The notes under the pieces are model-generated. The model was not told the origin of the DNA and did not search any database. It saw nothing but the letters and a program-made list of their open reading frames with translations. From Streptomyces sp. NBC_00078 (lineage in GTDB: Bacteria > Actinomycetota > Actinomycetes > Streptomycetales > Streptomycetaceae), in contig NZ_JAPELX010000001.1 of the NCBI RefSeq assembly GCF_026343335.1, positions 1,178,001 to 1,242,000 of the forward strand: a stretch of 64,000 bases of DNA, in the 5' to 3' direction. Position 1 is the first letter of the stretch. Each line of letters begins with the position of its first letter. The position numbers and the translations under genes were made by a program. Of this stretch, positions 26,804 to 35,167 are shown piece after piece.

Positions 26804-28246
26804 GTGACTTCTGCGCCCGCCAAGCCCCGCATCCCGAACGTCCTCGCCGGACGCTACGCCTCGGCCGAGCTCGCCACGCTCTGGTCGCCCGAGCAGAAGG
26901 TGAAGCTGGAGCGGCAGCTCTGGCTCGCCGTGCTGCGGGCCCAGAAGGACCTCGGGATCGAGGTGCCGGACGCGGCGATCGCCGACTACGAGCGTGTCCT
27001 CGACACCGTCGACCTGGCCTCCGTCGCCGAGCGCGAGAAGGTCACACGGCACGACGTCAAGGCGCGGATCGAGGAGTTCAACGACCTCGCCGGGCACGAG
27101 CACGTGCACAAGGGCATGACCTCCCGCGACCTCACCGAGAACGTCGAGCAGCTGCAGATCCGGCTCTCGCTGGAGCTGGTGCGCGACCGCACGGTGGCCG
27201 TCCTGGCGCGCCTGGGCAAGCTCGCGGGCGAGTACGGCGAGCTGGTCATGGCCGGCCGCTCCCACAACGTGGCGGCGCAGGCCACCACCCTCGGCAAGCG
27301 CTTCGCGACCGCCGCCGACGAGCTGCTCGTCGCCTACGGCCGGGTCGAGGAGCTGTTGGGCCGCTATCCGCTGCGCGGTATCAAGGGTCCGGTCGGCACG
27401 GCGCAGGACATGCTGGACCTGCTGGGCGGGGACACGGCGAAGCTGGCGGACCTGGAGCAGCGGATCGCTCGGCACCTGGGCTTCTCGCAGGCGTTCACCT
27501 CGGTCGGGCAGGTCTATCCGCGTTCGCTGGACTACGAGGTCGTGACGGCGCTGGTGCAGCTGGCCGGGGCGCCTTCGTCGCTGGCCAAGACGATCCGGCT
27601 GATGGCCGGGCACGAGCTGGTGACCGAGGGCTTCAAGCCGGGCCAGGTCGGCTCCTCCGCGATGCCGCACAAGATGAACACGCGGTCCTGCGAGCGCGTC
27701 AACGGCCTGATGGTCATCCTGCGCGGCTACGCGTCGATGACCGGCGAGCTGGCCGGCGACCAGTGGAACGAGGGCGACGTGTCCTGCTCGGTGGTCCGCC
27801 GAGTGGCTCTCCCGGACGCGTTCTTCGCTCTGGACGGTCTGCTGGAGACGTTCCTGACGGTGCTCGACGAGTTCGGCGCCTTCCCGGCGGTCGTCGCGCG
27901 CGAACTGGACCGCTACCTTCCCTTCCTCGCCACGACCAAGGTGCTGATGGGCGCGGTGCGCGCGGGCGTCGGGCGTGAACTCGCGCACGAGGCCATCAAG
28001 GAGAACGCCGTCGCCTCCGCGCTCGCGATGCGCGAGCAGGGCGCCGAGCGCAACGAACTCCTCGACAAGCTGGCCGCCGACGAGCGCATCCCCCTCGACC
28101 GTGCCCAGCTCGACGCTTTGATGGCCGACAAGCTGTCCTTCACCGGTGCCGCGGCCGACCAGGTCGCCGCGGTCGTCGGCCGTATCGAGGAGATCGTGAA
28201 GCAGCACCCGGAGGCCGCGGGCTACACCCCGGGGGCGATCCTCTGA
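26804..28246 (+). CDS. purB: Adenylosuccinate lyase
   Basis: A 480-residue fumarase/aspartase-superfamily lyase acting twice in purine synthesis (SAICAR to AICAR, adenylosuccinate to AMP). The superfamily signature GSSAMPHKMNTRSCERVNGL is at ~283-302. Catalytic His regions are GMTSRDLTENVEQ (~104-116) and MAGRSHNVAAQATTLGKR (~149-166). It is longer than the ~430-residue B. subtilis type and matches the actinobacterial long form. Start GTG 26804. Confidence 0.95.
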   Translation: MTSAPAKPRIPNVLAGRYASAELATLWSPEQKVKLERQLWLAVLRAQKDLGIEVPDAAIADYERVLDTVDLASVAEREKVTRHDVKARIEEFNDLAGHEHVHKGMTSRDLTENVEQLQIRLSLELVRDRTVAVLARLGKLAGEYGELVMAGRSHNVAAQATTLGKRFATAADELLVAYGRVEELLGRYPLRGIKGPVGTAQDMLDLLGGDTAKLADLEQRIARHLGFSQAFTSVGQVYPRSLDYEVVTALVQLAGAPSSLAKTIRLMAGHELVTEGFKPGQVGSSAMPHKMNTRSCERVNGLMVILRGYASMTGELAGDQWNEGDVSCSVVRRVALPDAFFALDGLLETFLTVLDEFGAFPAVVARELDRYLPFLATTKVLMGAVRAGVGRELAHEAIKENAVASALAMREQGAERNELLDKLAADERIPLDRAQLDALMADKLSFTGAAADQVAAVVGRIEEIVKQHPEAAGYTPGAIL

Positions 28247-28299
28247 CCCGCTTCACCCAGACGGAACTGGAGGCCGCCCGCGACCGCCTCGTACCGGAC

Positions 28300-28794
28300 G
28301 TGGTCGCGGACGGCCTCGGTGTGCTGTTCTGCGGCATCAACCCCGGGTTGATGACGGCGGCGACGGGCCACCACTTCGCCCGGCCGGGCAACCGCTTCTG
28401 GCCCGTGCTGCACCTGTCGGGCTTCACGCCCAGGCTGCTGAAGCCGTCGGAACAGGGCGAGTTGCTGTCCTACGGGCTCGGGATCACGAACGTGGTGGCG
28501 AGGGCGACCGCGCGGGCCGACGAACTGAGTGCGCATGAGTACCGCGAGGGCGGGCGGCAGCTGGCACTGAAGGTGACACGACTGCGGCCGCGCTGGCTGG
28601 CTGTGGTGGGGGTGACCGCCTACCGGGCGGCCTTCGACGACCGCAAGGCTCAGGTGGGGCCGCAGGAGCGGACGATCGGGGAGACACGGGTGTGGGTGCT
28701 GCCGAACCCGAGCGGGCTGAACGCGCACTGGACGGCTGAGACGATGGCGGAGGAGTTCGGGCGGTTGCGGGTCAGGGCGGGTCTGTCTCGGTGA
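28300..28794 (+). CDS. mug: Mismatch-specific DNA glycosylase (Mug/TDG)
   Basis: A 164-residue uracil-DNA glycosylase superfamily member that removes U or ethenocytosine from mispairs. GVLFCGINPGLMTAATGHHF (~7-26) is the family 2 active-site motif (GINPG), and VLPNPSGLNAHW (~141-152) is the second motif. With the GTG at 28300 its N-terminus aligns with E. coli Mug in length. The frame is open upstream to a CTG that overlaps the purB stop (28243) and reads LTRFTQTELEAARDRLV, so a longer non-standard start is possible. It converges with and overlaps the minus-strand gene by 23 bp. Confidence 0.88.
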   Translation: MVADGLGVLFCGINPGLMTAATGHHFARPGNRFWPVLHLSGFTPRLLKPSEQGELLSYGLGITNVVARATARADELSAHEYREGGRQLALKVTRLRPRWLAVVGVTAYRAAFDDRKAQVGPQERTIGETRVWVLPNPSGLNAHWTAETMAEEFGRLRVRAGLSR

Positions 28795-29182
28795 CCACGG
28801 CGACGAGCTGGACTTCGTCCGCCTCGTCCCGGTCGGCGACGGCCACGGCGGCCCAGCGGCCGGTCCCCACCACCTCCCAGCCGTAGGCCACGCGCGCGCG
28901 TGCGCTGAGAGTGGCCCACGGCTCCGGTATCTCCTCGCGCTCGGTGCGCAGCAGGACCGTCTGCAGGTTCCAGGGGGTGGTTTCACCCCAGCGCGGCGCC
29001 AGTTCCTCGTAGATGGCGTCCCGGACCTTCTCGTACTGATCCACCGTCACCGCTCGCTCCGCGCTGTCGCGGCCTCTGAGGCCATGACTGCTCTCTAACT
29101 CCGCGATGTGGTAGCCGTGTTCCGCCGGAAAGGGACGGAAGCACAGCTCTTCGATGAGGGCGAGGTGCCGTGCGATGTTCAT
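28772..29182 (-). CDS. Conserved hypothetical protein
   Basis: A 136-residue soluble protein not assigned to a family. It begins MNIARHLALIEELCFRPFP, contains ELAPRWGETTPWNLQTVLLRTEREEIPEPW (part: RWGETTPWNLQTVLLR, ~65-80) and ends with an acidic tail. Coding statistics and start look sound; the C-terminus overlaps the convergent mug gene by 23 bp. It may share the minus-strand transcript with nothing upstream. Function unknown. Confidence 0.65.
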   Translation of the reverse strand: MNIARHLALIEELCFRPFPAEHGYHIAELESSHGLRGRDSAERAVTVDQYEKVRDAIYEELAPRWGETTPWNLQTVLLRTEREEIPEPWATLSARARVAYGWEVVGTGRWAAVAVADRDEADEVQLVAVVTETDPP

Positions 29183-29223
29183 GCGGTCCAGTAAACCGGC
29201 CGGCACTGACAATTGGTGAGGTG

Positions 29224-29946
29224 TCAGGCAGCCCGGCGCCGCACGCTCCACGCCCCGGCCAGCAGCGCGACCCCCGCCCACAGCGCCGTCACCGCAAGCC
29301 CCGTCCACGGTCCGAGGGTGCCCGTCCATGTCTCGTGGAGCGCCACCTGGCCCGCCCGGTCCGGCAGGACGTCCGCGGCGGAACCGGACAGGTCGCCGAT
29401 GACGAAGGAGACGATGAGCAGGAACGGGATGAGGATGCTCAGGGTGGTGACGCCACTGCGCAGGACGGCCGTGAGTCCCGCCGCGAGCAACGCCATCAGC
29501 ATCAGATAGATCCCACAGCCGACGGTTCCGCGCAGCTCCTCGCTCCAGCTCAGCCCGTCCGCCTTCGCCCCGAGGACGGCCCTGCCGACGGCCAGACTCA
29601 CGGCGCCGGTGACCAGCCCCACCACCAGCACGGGTACGGCGATCGCCACCGCCTTGGCGGCGAACCACCGCCCGCGCCGCGGCACCGAGGCCAGGGTGAC
29701 GCGCAGGGCTCCGCCCCGGAACTCGCACGACACGGCGGTCGTACCGAAGGCCATCGCCGCGATCTGCCCGAAGTTGACGCCGAAGAAGACCGAGAACAGC
29801 GGGTCGAAGTCCGTTCCTTCGCTGTCGGCGCCGGCGAGTGCGGAGAACAGGGCGGTGGCGAGCAGCACGGCGGCCAGGCCGCCGACGAGCGACCGCAGGG
29901 TACGGATCTTGAGCCACTCCGCGTGGAGCACGGGCGTGAATTCCAT
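29224..29946 (-). CDS. ABC-2 type transporter permease
   Basis: A 240-residue, six-TM permease. It starts with the cytoplasmic segment FTPVLHAEWLKIRTLRS typical of ABC-2 permeases, followed by TMs at ~20-40, ~60-80, ~100-125, ~140-160, ~170-190 and ~215-232. Encoded 2 bp after its ATPase. The neighbouring divergent two-component system suggests an inducible exporter of the bacitracin/lantibiotic-defence kind. Confidence 0.9.
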   Translation of the reverse strand: MEFTPVLHAEWLKIRTLRSLVGGLAAVLLATALFSALAGADSEGTDFDPLFSVFFGVNFGQIAAMAFGTTAVSCEFRGGALRVTLASVPRRGRWFAAKAVAIAVPVLVVGLVTGAVSLAVGRAVLGAKADGLSWSEELRGTVGCGIYLMLMALLAAGLTAVLRSGVTTLSILIPFLLIVSFVIGDLSGSAADVLPDRAGQVALHETWTGTLGPWTGLAVTALWAGVALLAGAWSVRRRAA

Positions 29947-29948
29947 GG

Positions 29949-30869
29949 TCAGGCCTCCTGGGGCTGTGCGGTGAACTCGGTCTCTGCGCCGGTGAGGTCC
30001 AGATAGGCCTGCTCCAACGTGCCTTCCTCCGCCGCGAGTTCGAGGACGGGCAGGCCGGCGGCGGAGACAAGGCGCCCGATGTCGTCCACGCGTGCGTGCT
30101 CCACGATCCAGTGCCCGTCCACGTGCTCCACCGCGTCGTGCCCGCCCCGTACCAGGACGCTCTTGAGGGCGGTGGCGTCCGTCGTCCGGATCCGCACTCG
30201 TGGCTGCACGCGCGCGTCGATGAACTCCCGCATCGGGGTGTCGGCCAGCAGACGTCCACGTCCCAGGACCACCAGATGGTCGGCGAAGGACGCGGTCTCG
30301 TTCATGAGGTGACTGGAGACCAGCACGGTGCGCCCCTCGCCCGCGAGCCGGCGCAGCAACTCGCGGATCCAGACGATGCCTTCGGGGTCGAGGCCGTTGG
30401 ATGGTTCGTCGAGCATCACGACCTCGGGGTCACCCAGTAGTGCGGCGGCGATCCCGAGGCGCTGGCGCATGCCGAGGGAGTACGTCTTCACTCGCCGGCG
30501 CGCCACCGACGACAGCCCGGCCTGTGCCAGCACGTCATCCACCCGGCACCGCGGGATGCGGTTGCTCGCGGCAAGTACGTGCAGATGGTCCCAGCCGGTA
30601 CGGGAGCCGTGTGCGGCGTCCGCGTCGAGCAGGGCGCCGACGTGGCGCAGCGGTTCACGGAGCGTGGCGTAGGGGCGGCCGCCGACCGTGGCGGAGCCGG
30701 ACGTCGGCCGGTCGAGGCCGAGCACGAGCCGCATGGTGGTGGACTTTCCGGCGCCGTTGGGGCCGAGGAAGCCGGTGACCTTGCCGGGGTGAACGGTGAA
30801 GGTGAGGTGGTCCACGGCCCGCCGGGTGCCGTACTCCCTGGTGAGGTTGTCGACGTCGATTCTGGTCAT
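29949..30869 (-). CDS. ABC transporter ATP-binding protein (DrrA/CcmA type)
   Basis: A 306-residue ATPase: Walker A GPNGAGKST (~38-46), Q-loop region VGALLDADAAHGSRT, signature YSLGMRQRLGIAAALL (~131-146), Walker B VVMLDEPSNGLDPEG (~153-167) and switch VSSHLMNE. After ~residue 215 the C-terminal domain of the drug-exporter type follows. ATG at 30869. It is in an operon with the permease and divergent from the sensor kinase. Confidence 0.92.
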   Translation of the reverse strand: MTRIDVDNLTREYGTRRAVDHLTFTVHPGKVTGFLGPNGAGKSTTMRLVLGLDRPTSGSATVGGRPYATLREPLRHVGALLDADAAHGSRTGWDHLHVLAASNRIPRCRVDDVLAQAGLSSVARRRVKTYSLGMRQRLGIAAALLGDPEVVMLDEPSNGLDPEGIVWIRELLRRLAGEGRTVLVSSHLMNETASFADHLVVLGRGRLLADTPMREFIDARVQPRVRIRTTDATALKSVLVRGGHDAVEHVDGHWIVEHARVDDIGRLVSAAGLPVLELAAEEGTLEQAYLDLTGAETEFTAQPQEA

Positions 30870-30897
30870 GGCAGCAGCGTCGCCGCGGGGGTGGGGT

Positions 30898-30935
30898 GAT
30901 CGCCTCCCCCACGGGTGTAGATCCTCTCCCCCACG
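30898..30935. promoter_or_regulatory. 22-bp spaced direct repeat between ABC operon and kinase
   Basis: GATCGCCTCCCCCACG (30898-30913) and GATCCTCTCCCCCACG (30920-30935) are 14/16 identical and exactly 22 bp (two helical turns) apart. A related GGGGGTGGGG stretch precedes them. They lie in the 108-bp divergent promoter region and could be the response-regulator binding site. Confidence 0.5.
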
Positions 30936-30977
30936 CGGGGGAAGCCGGTTGTCAGTGGCGGCTGGCACGATGACGAA

Positions 30978-32132
30978 ATGACCCGCTTGCTCCGCCCGTT
31001 GCTCCGGGGGACGACATACGCACGGCTGCTGCACCTGTGGCTGCCGATGCTGGTCGTCAGCGTGTGGATGTTCATCGGCCCGACGCTCCCGTGGGTGCCG
31101 CTGCTGGTGCTGATCCCGGTCGGGCTGATCCCGGCGGTACGCAGGGGCGAGGGCTTGCAGGCGCAGCTGCTGCTGACGCCCGGCGAGCGCGATCCCGGGT
31201 TCTCCGTGGCTCCGGCGAAGGCCTGGCGGGACCGGGTGCGTACGGTGCTGTGGCTGGAAGTGCGCATGGCGCTGGGGGCGGTGGCCGCGTTCGGCTGCGT
31301 CTGGCTGCCGATCACCGCGTTCGTGCTGGCGGAGAGCGCGTGGGGACGCGTGCCCGAAGGCGTCCCCGGGATCGCCGAGGTGGCACCGCGGGGATGGTCG
31401 GCCCTCCTGGTGCCGTTTCCCCTCCTCGCGTTGTGCGGACTCGTCGTCGGCCTGGGTGAGGTGGTCACCGCGGTCGCGCGCCGGCTCCTCGGCCCGTCCG
31501 CCGCCGAACGCCTCGCGGCTCTGGAGGAGCGCACCGAACAGCTCCTGGAGCGCAACCGGATCGCCCGTGAACTGCACGACTCGATCGGTCACGCACTGAC
31601 GGTGGCCGTGGTGCAGGCGGGGGCTGCACGGGCGGCAGGCGACCCGGCCTTCACCGACCGGGCCCTCGGCGCGATCGAGGAGACCGGGCGGGCCGCTCTG
31701 GAGGATCTGGAGCGGGTGCTGGGCGTCCTGCGGGAGTCGGAGCGACGGGTGAGCAGCAGACCGGCGCTCGCGGACGCCGACCGGCTGCTGGAGTCCGCCC
31801 GCGGCTGTGGGGCGAAGGTCGACGCCGAACTCGCCGGGGCCCTGGACGCCCTGCCCGGCCCCGTCTCGCGTGAGGGGTACCGCATCCTCCAGGAGGCGCT
31901 GACCAACGTGCTTCGGCACGCGGGAGCCGTCCCCGTGCGCGTCCGCGTCGAGGTCAAGGCCTCCGCCCTCACCCTGGAGGTCCGCAATCCGCTGGCCGCC
32001 GGCATACCTGGGCCCGGCCGGGGCAGCGGGCTGCGCGGTATCCGCGAGCGCGCGGCCCTGCTGGGCGGCCGCGCGCGAACCGGGCCGGACGAGGGCGACT
32101 GGCAGGTACATGTGGAGCTGCCGTTGAGCTGA
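30978..32132 (+). CDS. Sensor histidine kinase (NarL-type partner)
   Basis: A 384-residue kinase. The N-terminal membrane region has about four TMs in two pairs (~15-55 and ~100-165). HisKA_3 dimerisation follows with phospho-acceptor His in RIARELHDSIGHALTVA (~195-211), and a C-terminal HATPase with LQEALTNVLRHAG (~304-316) and GRGSGLRGIRERAALLGG (~347-364). A CACGAT box 6 nt before the ATG suggests a leaderless mRNA. The cognate response regulator follows 14 bp downstream. Confidence 0.92.
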   Translation: MTRLLRPLLRGTTYARLLHLWLPMLVVSVWMFIGPTLPWVPLLVLIPVGLIPAVRRGEGLQAQLLLTPGERDPGFSVAPAKAWRDRVRTVLWLEVRMALGAVAAFGCVWLPITAFVLAESAWGRVPEGVPGIAEVAPRGWSALLVPFPLLALCGLVVGLGEVVTAVARRLLGPSAAERLAALEERTEQLLERNRIARELHDSIGHALTVAVVQAGAARAAGDPAFTDRALGAIEETGRAALEDLERVLGVLRESERRVSSRPALADADRLLESARGCGAKVDAELAGALDALPGPVSREGYRILQEALTNVLRHAGAVPVRVRVEVKASALTLEVRNPLAAGIPGPGRGSGLRGIRERAALLGGRARTGPDEGDWQVHVELPLS

Positions 32133-32146
32133 TCTACGCTGGCCGG

Positions 32147-32809
32147 ATGCCGGTCTCCGTTCTCCTCGTCGACGACGAGCCCCTCGTACGCGCCGGTCTG
32201 CGGGCCGTTCTGGAGGCGCAGCCCGACATCGAGGTCGTCGGGGAGGCCGCCGACGGGGCGGCGGTGATCCCGCTGGTGCGCCGGCTGCGGCCCGACGTGG
32301 TCGCCATGGACGTGCGGATGCCGCTGCTGGACGGCATCGAGGCCACGCGCGCGGTGCTGCGGACGATCGACGAGCCGCCGAAGATCCTCGTGGTGACGAC
32401 GTTCGAGAACGACGAGTACGTGTACGAGGCCCTGCGGGCCGGCGCCGACGGTTTCCTGCTGAAGCGGGCCCGTCCGGCCGAGATCGTGCACGCGGTGCGG
32501 CTGGTCGCCGAGGGCGAGTCGCTGCTGTTCCCGGCCTCCGTGCGGCAGTTGGCAGCCGCGTACGGCGAGGGCGACGGCAACCGGGCCGCCCGGGACACGA
32601 TGGAGCGGGCCCGGCTGACCGAGCGGGAGGCCGAGGTGTTGCGGCTGATGTCCCGAGGCCTGTCCAACGCGGAGATCGCCGCTCGGCTGATCGTCGGCAC
32701 GGAGACGGTGAAGTCCCACGTCAGCGCCGTACTGGCGAAACTGGGTGCACGCGATCGCACCCAGGCCGTGATCGCCGCCTACGAGTCGGGGTTCGTGGCA
32801 CCGGGCTGA
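32147..32809 (+). CDS. NarL/LuxR family response regulator
   Basis: A 220-residue regulator. Receiver domain: LLVDDEPLVRAGL (~5-17), phosphorylation Asp in DVVAMDVRMPLLDG (Asp ~54), Thr/Lys in VVTTFENDEYVYEAL and GFLLKRA. The LuxR HTH has LTEREAEVLRLMSRGLSNAEIA (part: REAEVLRLMSRGLSNAEIA, ~163-181) and TVKSHVSAVLAKLGARDRT. TACGCT stands 6 nt before the ATG. It probably controls the divergent ABC-2 exporter. Confidence 0.94.
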   Translation: MPVSVLLVDDEPLVRAGLRAVLEAQPDIEVVGEAADGAAVIPLVRRLRPDVVAMDVRMPLLDGIEATRAVLRTIDEPPKILVVTTFENDEYVYEALRAGADGFLLKRARPAEIVHAVRLVAEGESLLFPASVRQLAAAYGEGDGNRAARDTMERARLTEREAEVLRLMSRGLSNAEIAARLIVGTETVKSHVSAVLAKLGARDRTQAVIAAYESGFVAPG

Positions 32810-32988
32810 TGGGCGCGCCGAGCGAGGAGCGCCCCGAAGGGGTGCGGGCCGTGACCTCAGCGGCTCCGCCGCGGGGCCTGACCGGCCACGACGGCGCCGC
32901 AGAGAAAAGACGGCCCATCGCGGCCCTACCCCGCGGAGCGACCCGGTACGATCCGGCCAACACGCGCACGAGCTGGGAGGACGGGACG

Positions 32989-34146
32989 TTGGGGCAGCTG
33001 ACCGGCGGGGATCCCTCGCTGCTGCGAAGGATCAACTCCGCGGTGGTGCTGCACGCGCTGCGTGCCACGGACGCGGCGACACTGACGGAGATCACCCGGG
33101 TGACCGGGCTGTCCCGGCCGACCGTGGAAGGTGTCGTCGAGGGCCTCATCGAGGTGGGTTACGTCGTCGAGAAGGCAGCCGACGAGAGCGTCGTACGACG
33201 CCAGGGGCGGCCCGCGCGGCGCTTCCGGTTCCGGGCCGAGGCCGGACATCTGCTGGGCGTGGACATCGGGCCCCACCGCGTCGCCGCGCTCCTCGCCGAC
33301 CTCGACGGACGGGTGCTCGGCTCGGTCGCCAAGGAAGTCGACGAGACGGCTCCCGCCGACGAGCGCCTGGAACGGCTGCGCACCGCGGTGGCCGAACTGC
33401 TGCGCCGGGCGGGGGTCGCACGCGGCTCGCTGCGGGCGGTGGGAGTCGCCTCGCCCGGGATCGTCGAGGCGGACGGCACCGTACGGCTGTGCGCCGCGCT
33501 GCCCGAGTGGACGGGGCTGCGCCTGGGCGAACGGCTCAGCCGGTCCTTCAAGTGCCCGGTGCTCGTCGAGAACGACGCCAACGCCGCGGCCGTCGCGGAG
33601 CACTGGAAGGGCGCGGCCACCGAGTCCGACGACGTCGTGATGGTGCTGGCCGGGCTGAGCCCGGGGGCCGGTTCACTGATCGGCGGGCAGTTGCACCGGG
33701 GGTACGGCGGGGCGGCCGGCGAGATCGGCGCGCTGCATCTGCTGGGCCGCGGGGTGACCCCCGAGACGCTGCTGTCCACCACCGACGAGCCGCTGCACCC
33801 GCTCGACGAACAGGCCGTCGCCGAGGTCTTCGCGCAGGCCCGCGAGGGAGACCAGCGGGCCCGCGCGGCCGTCGACCGCTTCATCCAGCGGCTTGTCCAC
33901 GACGTGGCCGCCCTGGTCCTGGCCCTCGACCCGGAACTCGTCGTCATCGGCGGCTGGGCGGCAGGCCTGGACGGCGTACTGGAGCCCCTGCGCCGCGAGT
34001 TGGCGCGTTACTGTCTGCGCCCGCCGAAGGTCACCCTGTCGCTCCTCGGCGAGGCCGCGGTGGCGACCGGCGCGCTCCGGCTGGCCCTGGACCACGTGGA
34101 GGAGCAGCTGTTCGCGGTCGAGGGCACGATGACGGCGCGGCGCTGA
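32989..34146 (+). CDS. ROK family transcriptional repressor
   Basis: A 385-residue NagC/XylR-like protein. N-terminal winged HTH (RRINSAVVLHALRA then TLTEITRVTGLSRPTVEGVVEGL, part shown; ~12-50) and a C-terminal sugar-kinase fold with LLGVDIGPHRVAALLADLDG, ENDANAAAVAEHWKG (~200-214) and GGAAGEIGALHL (~246-257). The cysteine zinc motif of ROK kinases (CxCGxxGC) is absent, as in several repressors. Start is the TTG at 32989 with GGGAGG 8 nt upstream; a longer frame back to 32809 would include a degenerate intergenic repeat and is rejected. Convergent with the GntR gene. Confidence 0.88.
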   Translation: MGQLTGGDPSLLRRINSAVVLHALRATDAATLTEITRVTGLSRPTVEGVVEGLIEVGYVVEKAADESVVRRQGRPARRFRFRAEAGHLLGVDIGPHRVAALLADLDGRVLGSVAKEVDETAPADERLERLRTAVAELLRRAGVARGSLRAVGVASPGIVEADGTVRLCAALPEWTGLRLGERLSRSFKCPVLVENDANAAAVAEHWKGAATESDDVVMVLAGLSPGAGSLIGGQLHRGYGGAAGEIGALHLLGRGVTPETLLSTTDEPLHPLDEQAVAEVFAQAREGDQRARAAVDRFIQRLVHDVAALVLALDPELVVIGGWAAGLDGVLEPLRRELARYCLRPPKVTLSLLGEAAVATGALRLALDHVEEQLFAVEGTMTARR

Positions 34147-34161
34147 GACCGGGCACGCGAA

Positions 34162-34198
34162 CGTGCTGTGCCCCGGAGCGGCTTCGGGGCACAGCACG
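34162..34198. terminator. Bidirectional terminator between ROK and GntR genes
   Basis: Perfect 14-bp stem: CGTGCTGTGCCCCG (34162-34175) and CGGGGCACAGCACG (34185-34198), 9-nt loop. It lies 15 bp after the ROK stop and 17 bp from the GntR stop, serving both convergent genes. Confidence 0.9.
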
Positions 34199-34215
34199 GA
34201 TGACGAGTGCGGGCG

Positions 34216-34977
34216 TCAGGACGCCTGGCGCTCGGGTCCCTGGTGGATCTCCACGCCTCCCGAGTCGCCGAAGGTCAGGCGGCAGGTGTCCGCCCGGTAG
34301 GTGGCGACGGAGAGGGCCGCGGTGCGGCCGTCGGCTAGGAAACGGGTGGTGACGACGAGCACGGGCGCGCCCGGCAGCCGGTCCAGTTCCTTGGCGTCGT
34401 CGGCGCGGGCGGAGCCGAGTTCCACGGCCCTGTCCTGCCCCTCCAGCTCCAGCCGGTGCAGCTCGCGCAGCACCGCACGCGCGCGTGCCGGTCCGGACGG
34501 CGCGTCTATGGCGGAGAGGTCGGGCACCGACGACTCCGGGATGTAGAGCAGCTCCGCGGCGACGGGCTGGCCGTGGGACACGCGGGAGCGGCGCACCGTG
34601 TACACGGTGTCGTCCGGGCCCGTCTCCAGCGCGGCGGCGACAGCCGCGGGCGGGGCAGCCGGCGTGCAGTCGACAGCCTGCCACACGTCCCCGGCCGCTC
34701 CCGGCCAGGCGTGCTGCTCCGTGCCGACGGCGACGCCCACGCGCGGCGGGGCGACGGTCGTGCCGACACCGCGGCGGCGCTGCAGCCTGCCTTCCAGTTC
34801 GAGCTGCTCCAGGGCCTGGCGGAGCGTGGCGCGGGCGACGCCGAAGCGGGCGGCCAGGTCGCGCTCGTTGGGCAGGATCTCGCCCACGGAGAACTCGGAG
34901 TCCAATGCCTCACTGAGCACGGTCTTGAGATGCCAGTACTTCGGTTCCGGCACCGATTCCAGCTGCGTGGTCCCCAC
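34216..34977 (-). CDS. GntR/UTRA family regulator (DasR-like)
   Basis: A 253-residue HutC/DasR-type regulator. wHTH at ~8-75 (PNERDLAARFGVARATLRQALEQLELEGRL, part: LAARFGVARATLRQALEQL). The UTRA effector domain has TVYTVRRSRVSHGQPVAAELLYIP (~124-147, part) and DRLPGAPVLVVTTRFLADGR (~200). The GTG at 34977 follows GGAGGACAG. A DasR-like palindrome overlaps the -35 of its own promoter. It is probably a sugar-phosphate-sensing paralogue of DasR; the neighbouring ROK repressor fits a carbohydrate/amino-sugar role. Confidence 0.9.
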   Translation of the reverse strand: MGTTQLESVPEPKYWHLKTVLSEALDSEFSVGEILPNERDLAARFGVARATLRQALEQLELEGRLQRRRGVGTTVAPPRVGVAVGTEQHAWPGAAGDVWQAVDCTPAAPPAAVAAALETGPDDTVYTVRRSRVSHGQPVAAELLYIPESSVPDLSAIDAPSGPARARAVLRELHRLELEGQDRAVELGSARADDAKELDRLPGAPVLVVTTRFLADGRTAALSVATYRADTCRLTFGDSGGVEIHQGPERQAS

Positions 34978-35053
34978 CCTGTCCTCCGCAATCGCCGTGG
35001 TCCGGCGGCTTTTTAGCGCCCTTGTTTATTAAAGGTTGTTGCACTTATCTGCG

Positions 35054-35089
35054 ACCATAGGGCGGCCCAAACCCTTGGTCAAGACCAAT
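35054..35089 (-). promoter_or_regulatory. GntR promoter with overlapping dre-like operator
   Basis: On the minus strand a -35 TTGACC (35082-35077) and -10 TATGGT (35059-35054) are exactly 17 bp apart. The -35 lies within CTTGGTCAAGACCAAT (35074-35089), a palindrome matching 12 of 16 positions of the DasR site ACTGGTCTAGACCACT. A regulator bound here would block the promoter, so GntR autoregulation or DasR control is likely. Confidence 0.7.
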
Positions 35090-35167
35090 CCTCGATCCCA
35101 TACGCACGGCACGGGGCACCTGCCGCCCAGCGTTCACACGGCGTTCGTGCGGGGCCGTCCTCGCCGC

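Noticed and set aside
32809..32988. N-terminal extension of the ROK gene to the ATG/GTG at 32809
   Set aside because: Would add 60 residues encoded by a degenerate intergenic repeat and by a TACGAT promoter element; the TTG at 32989 has a perfect ribosome site.
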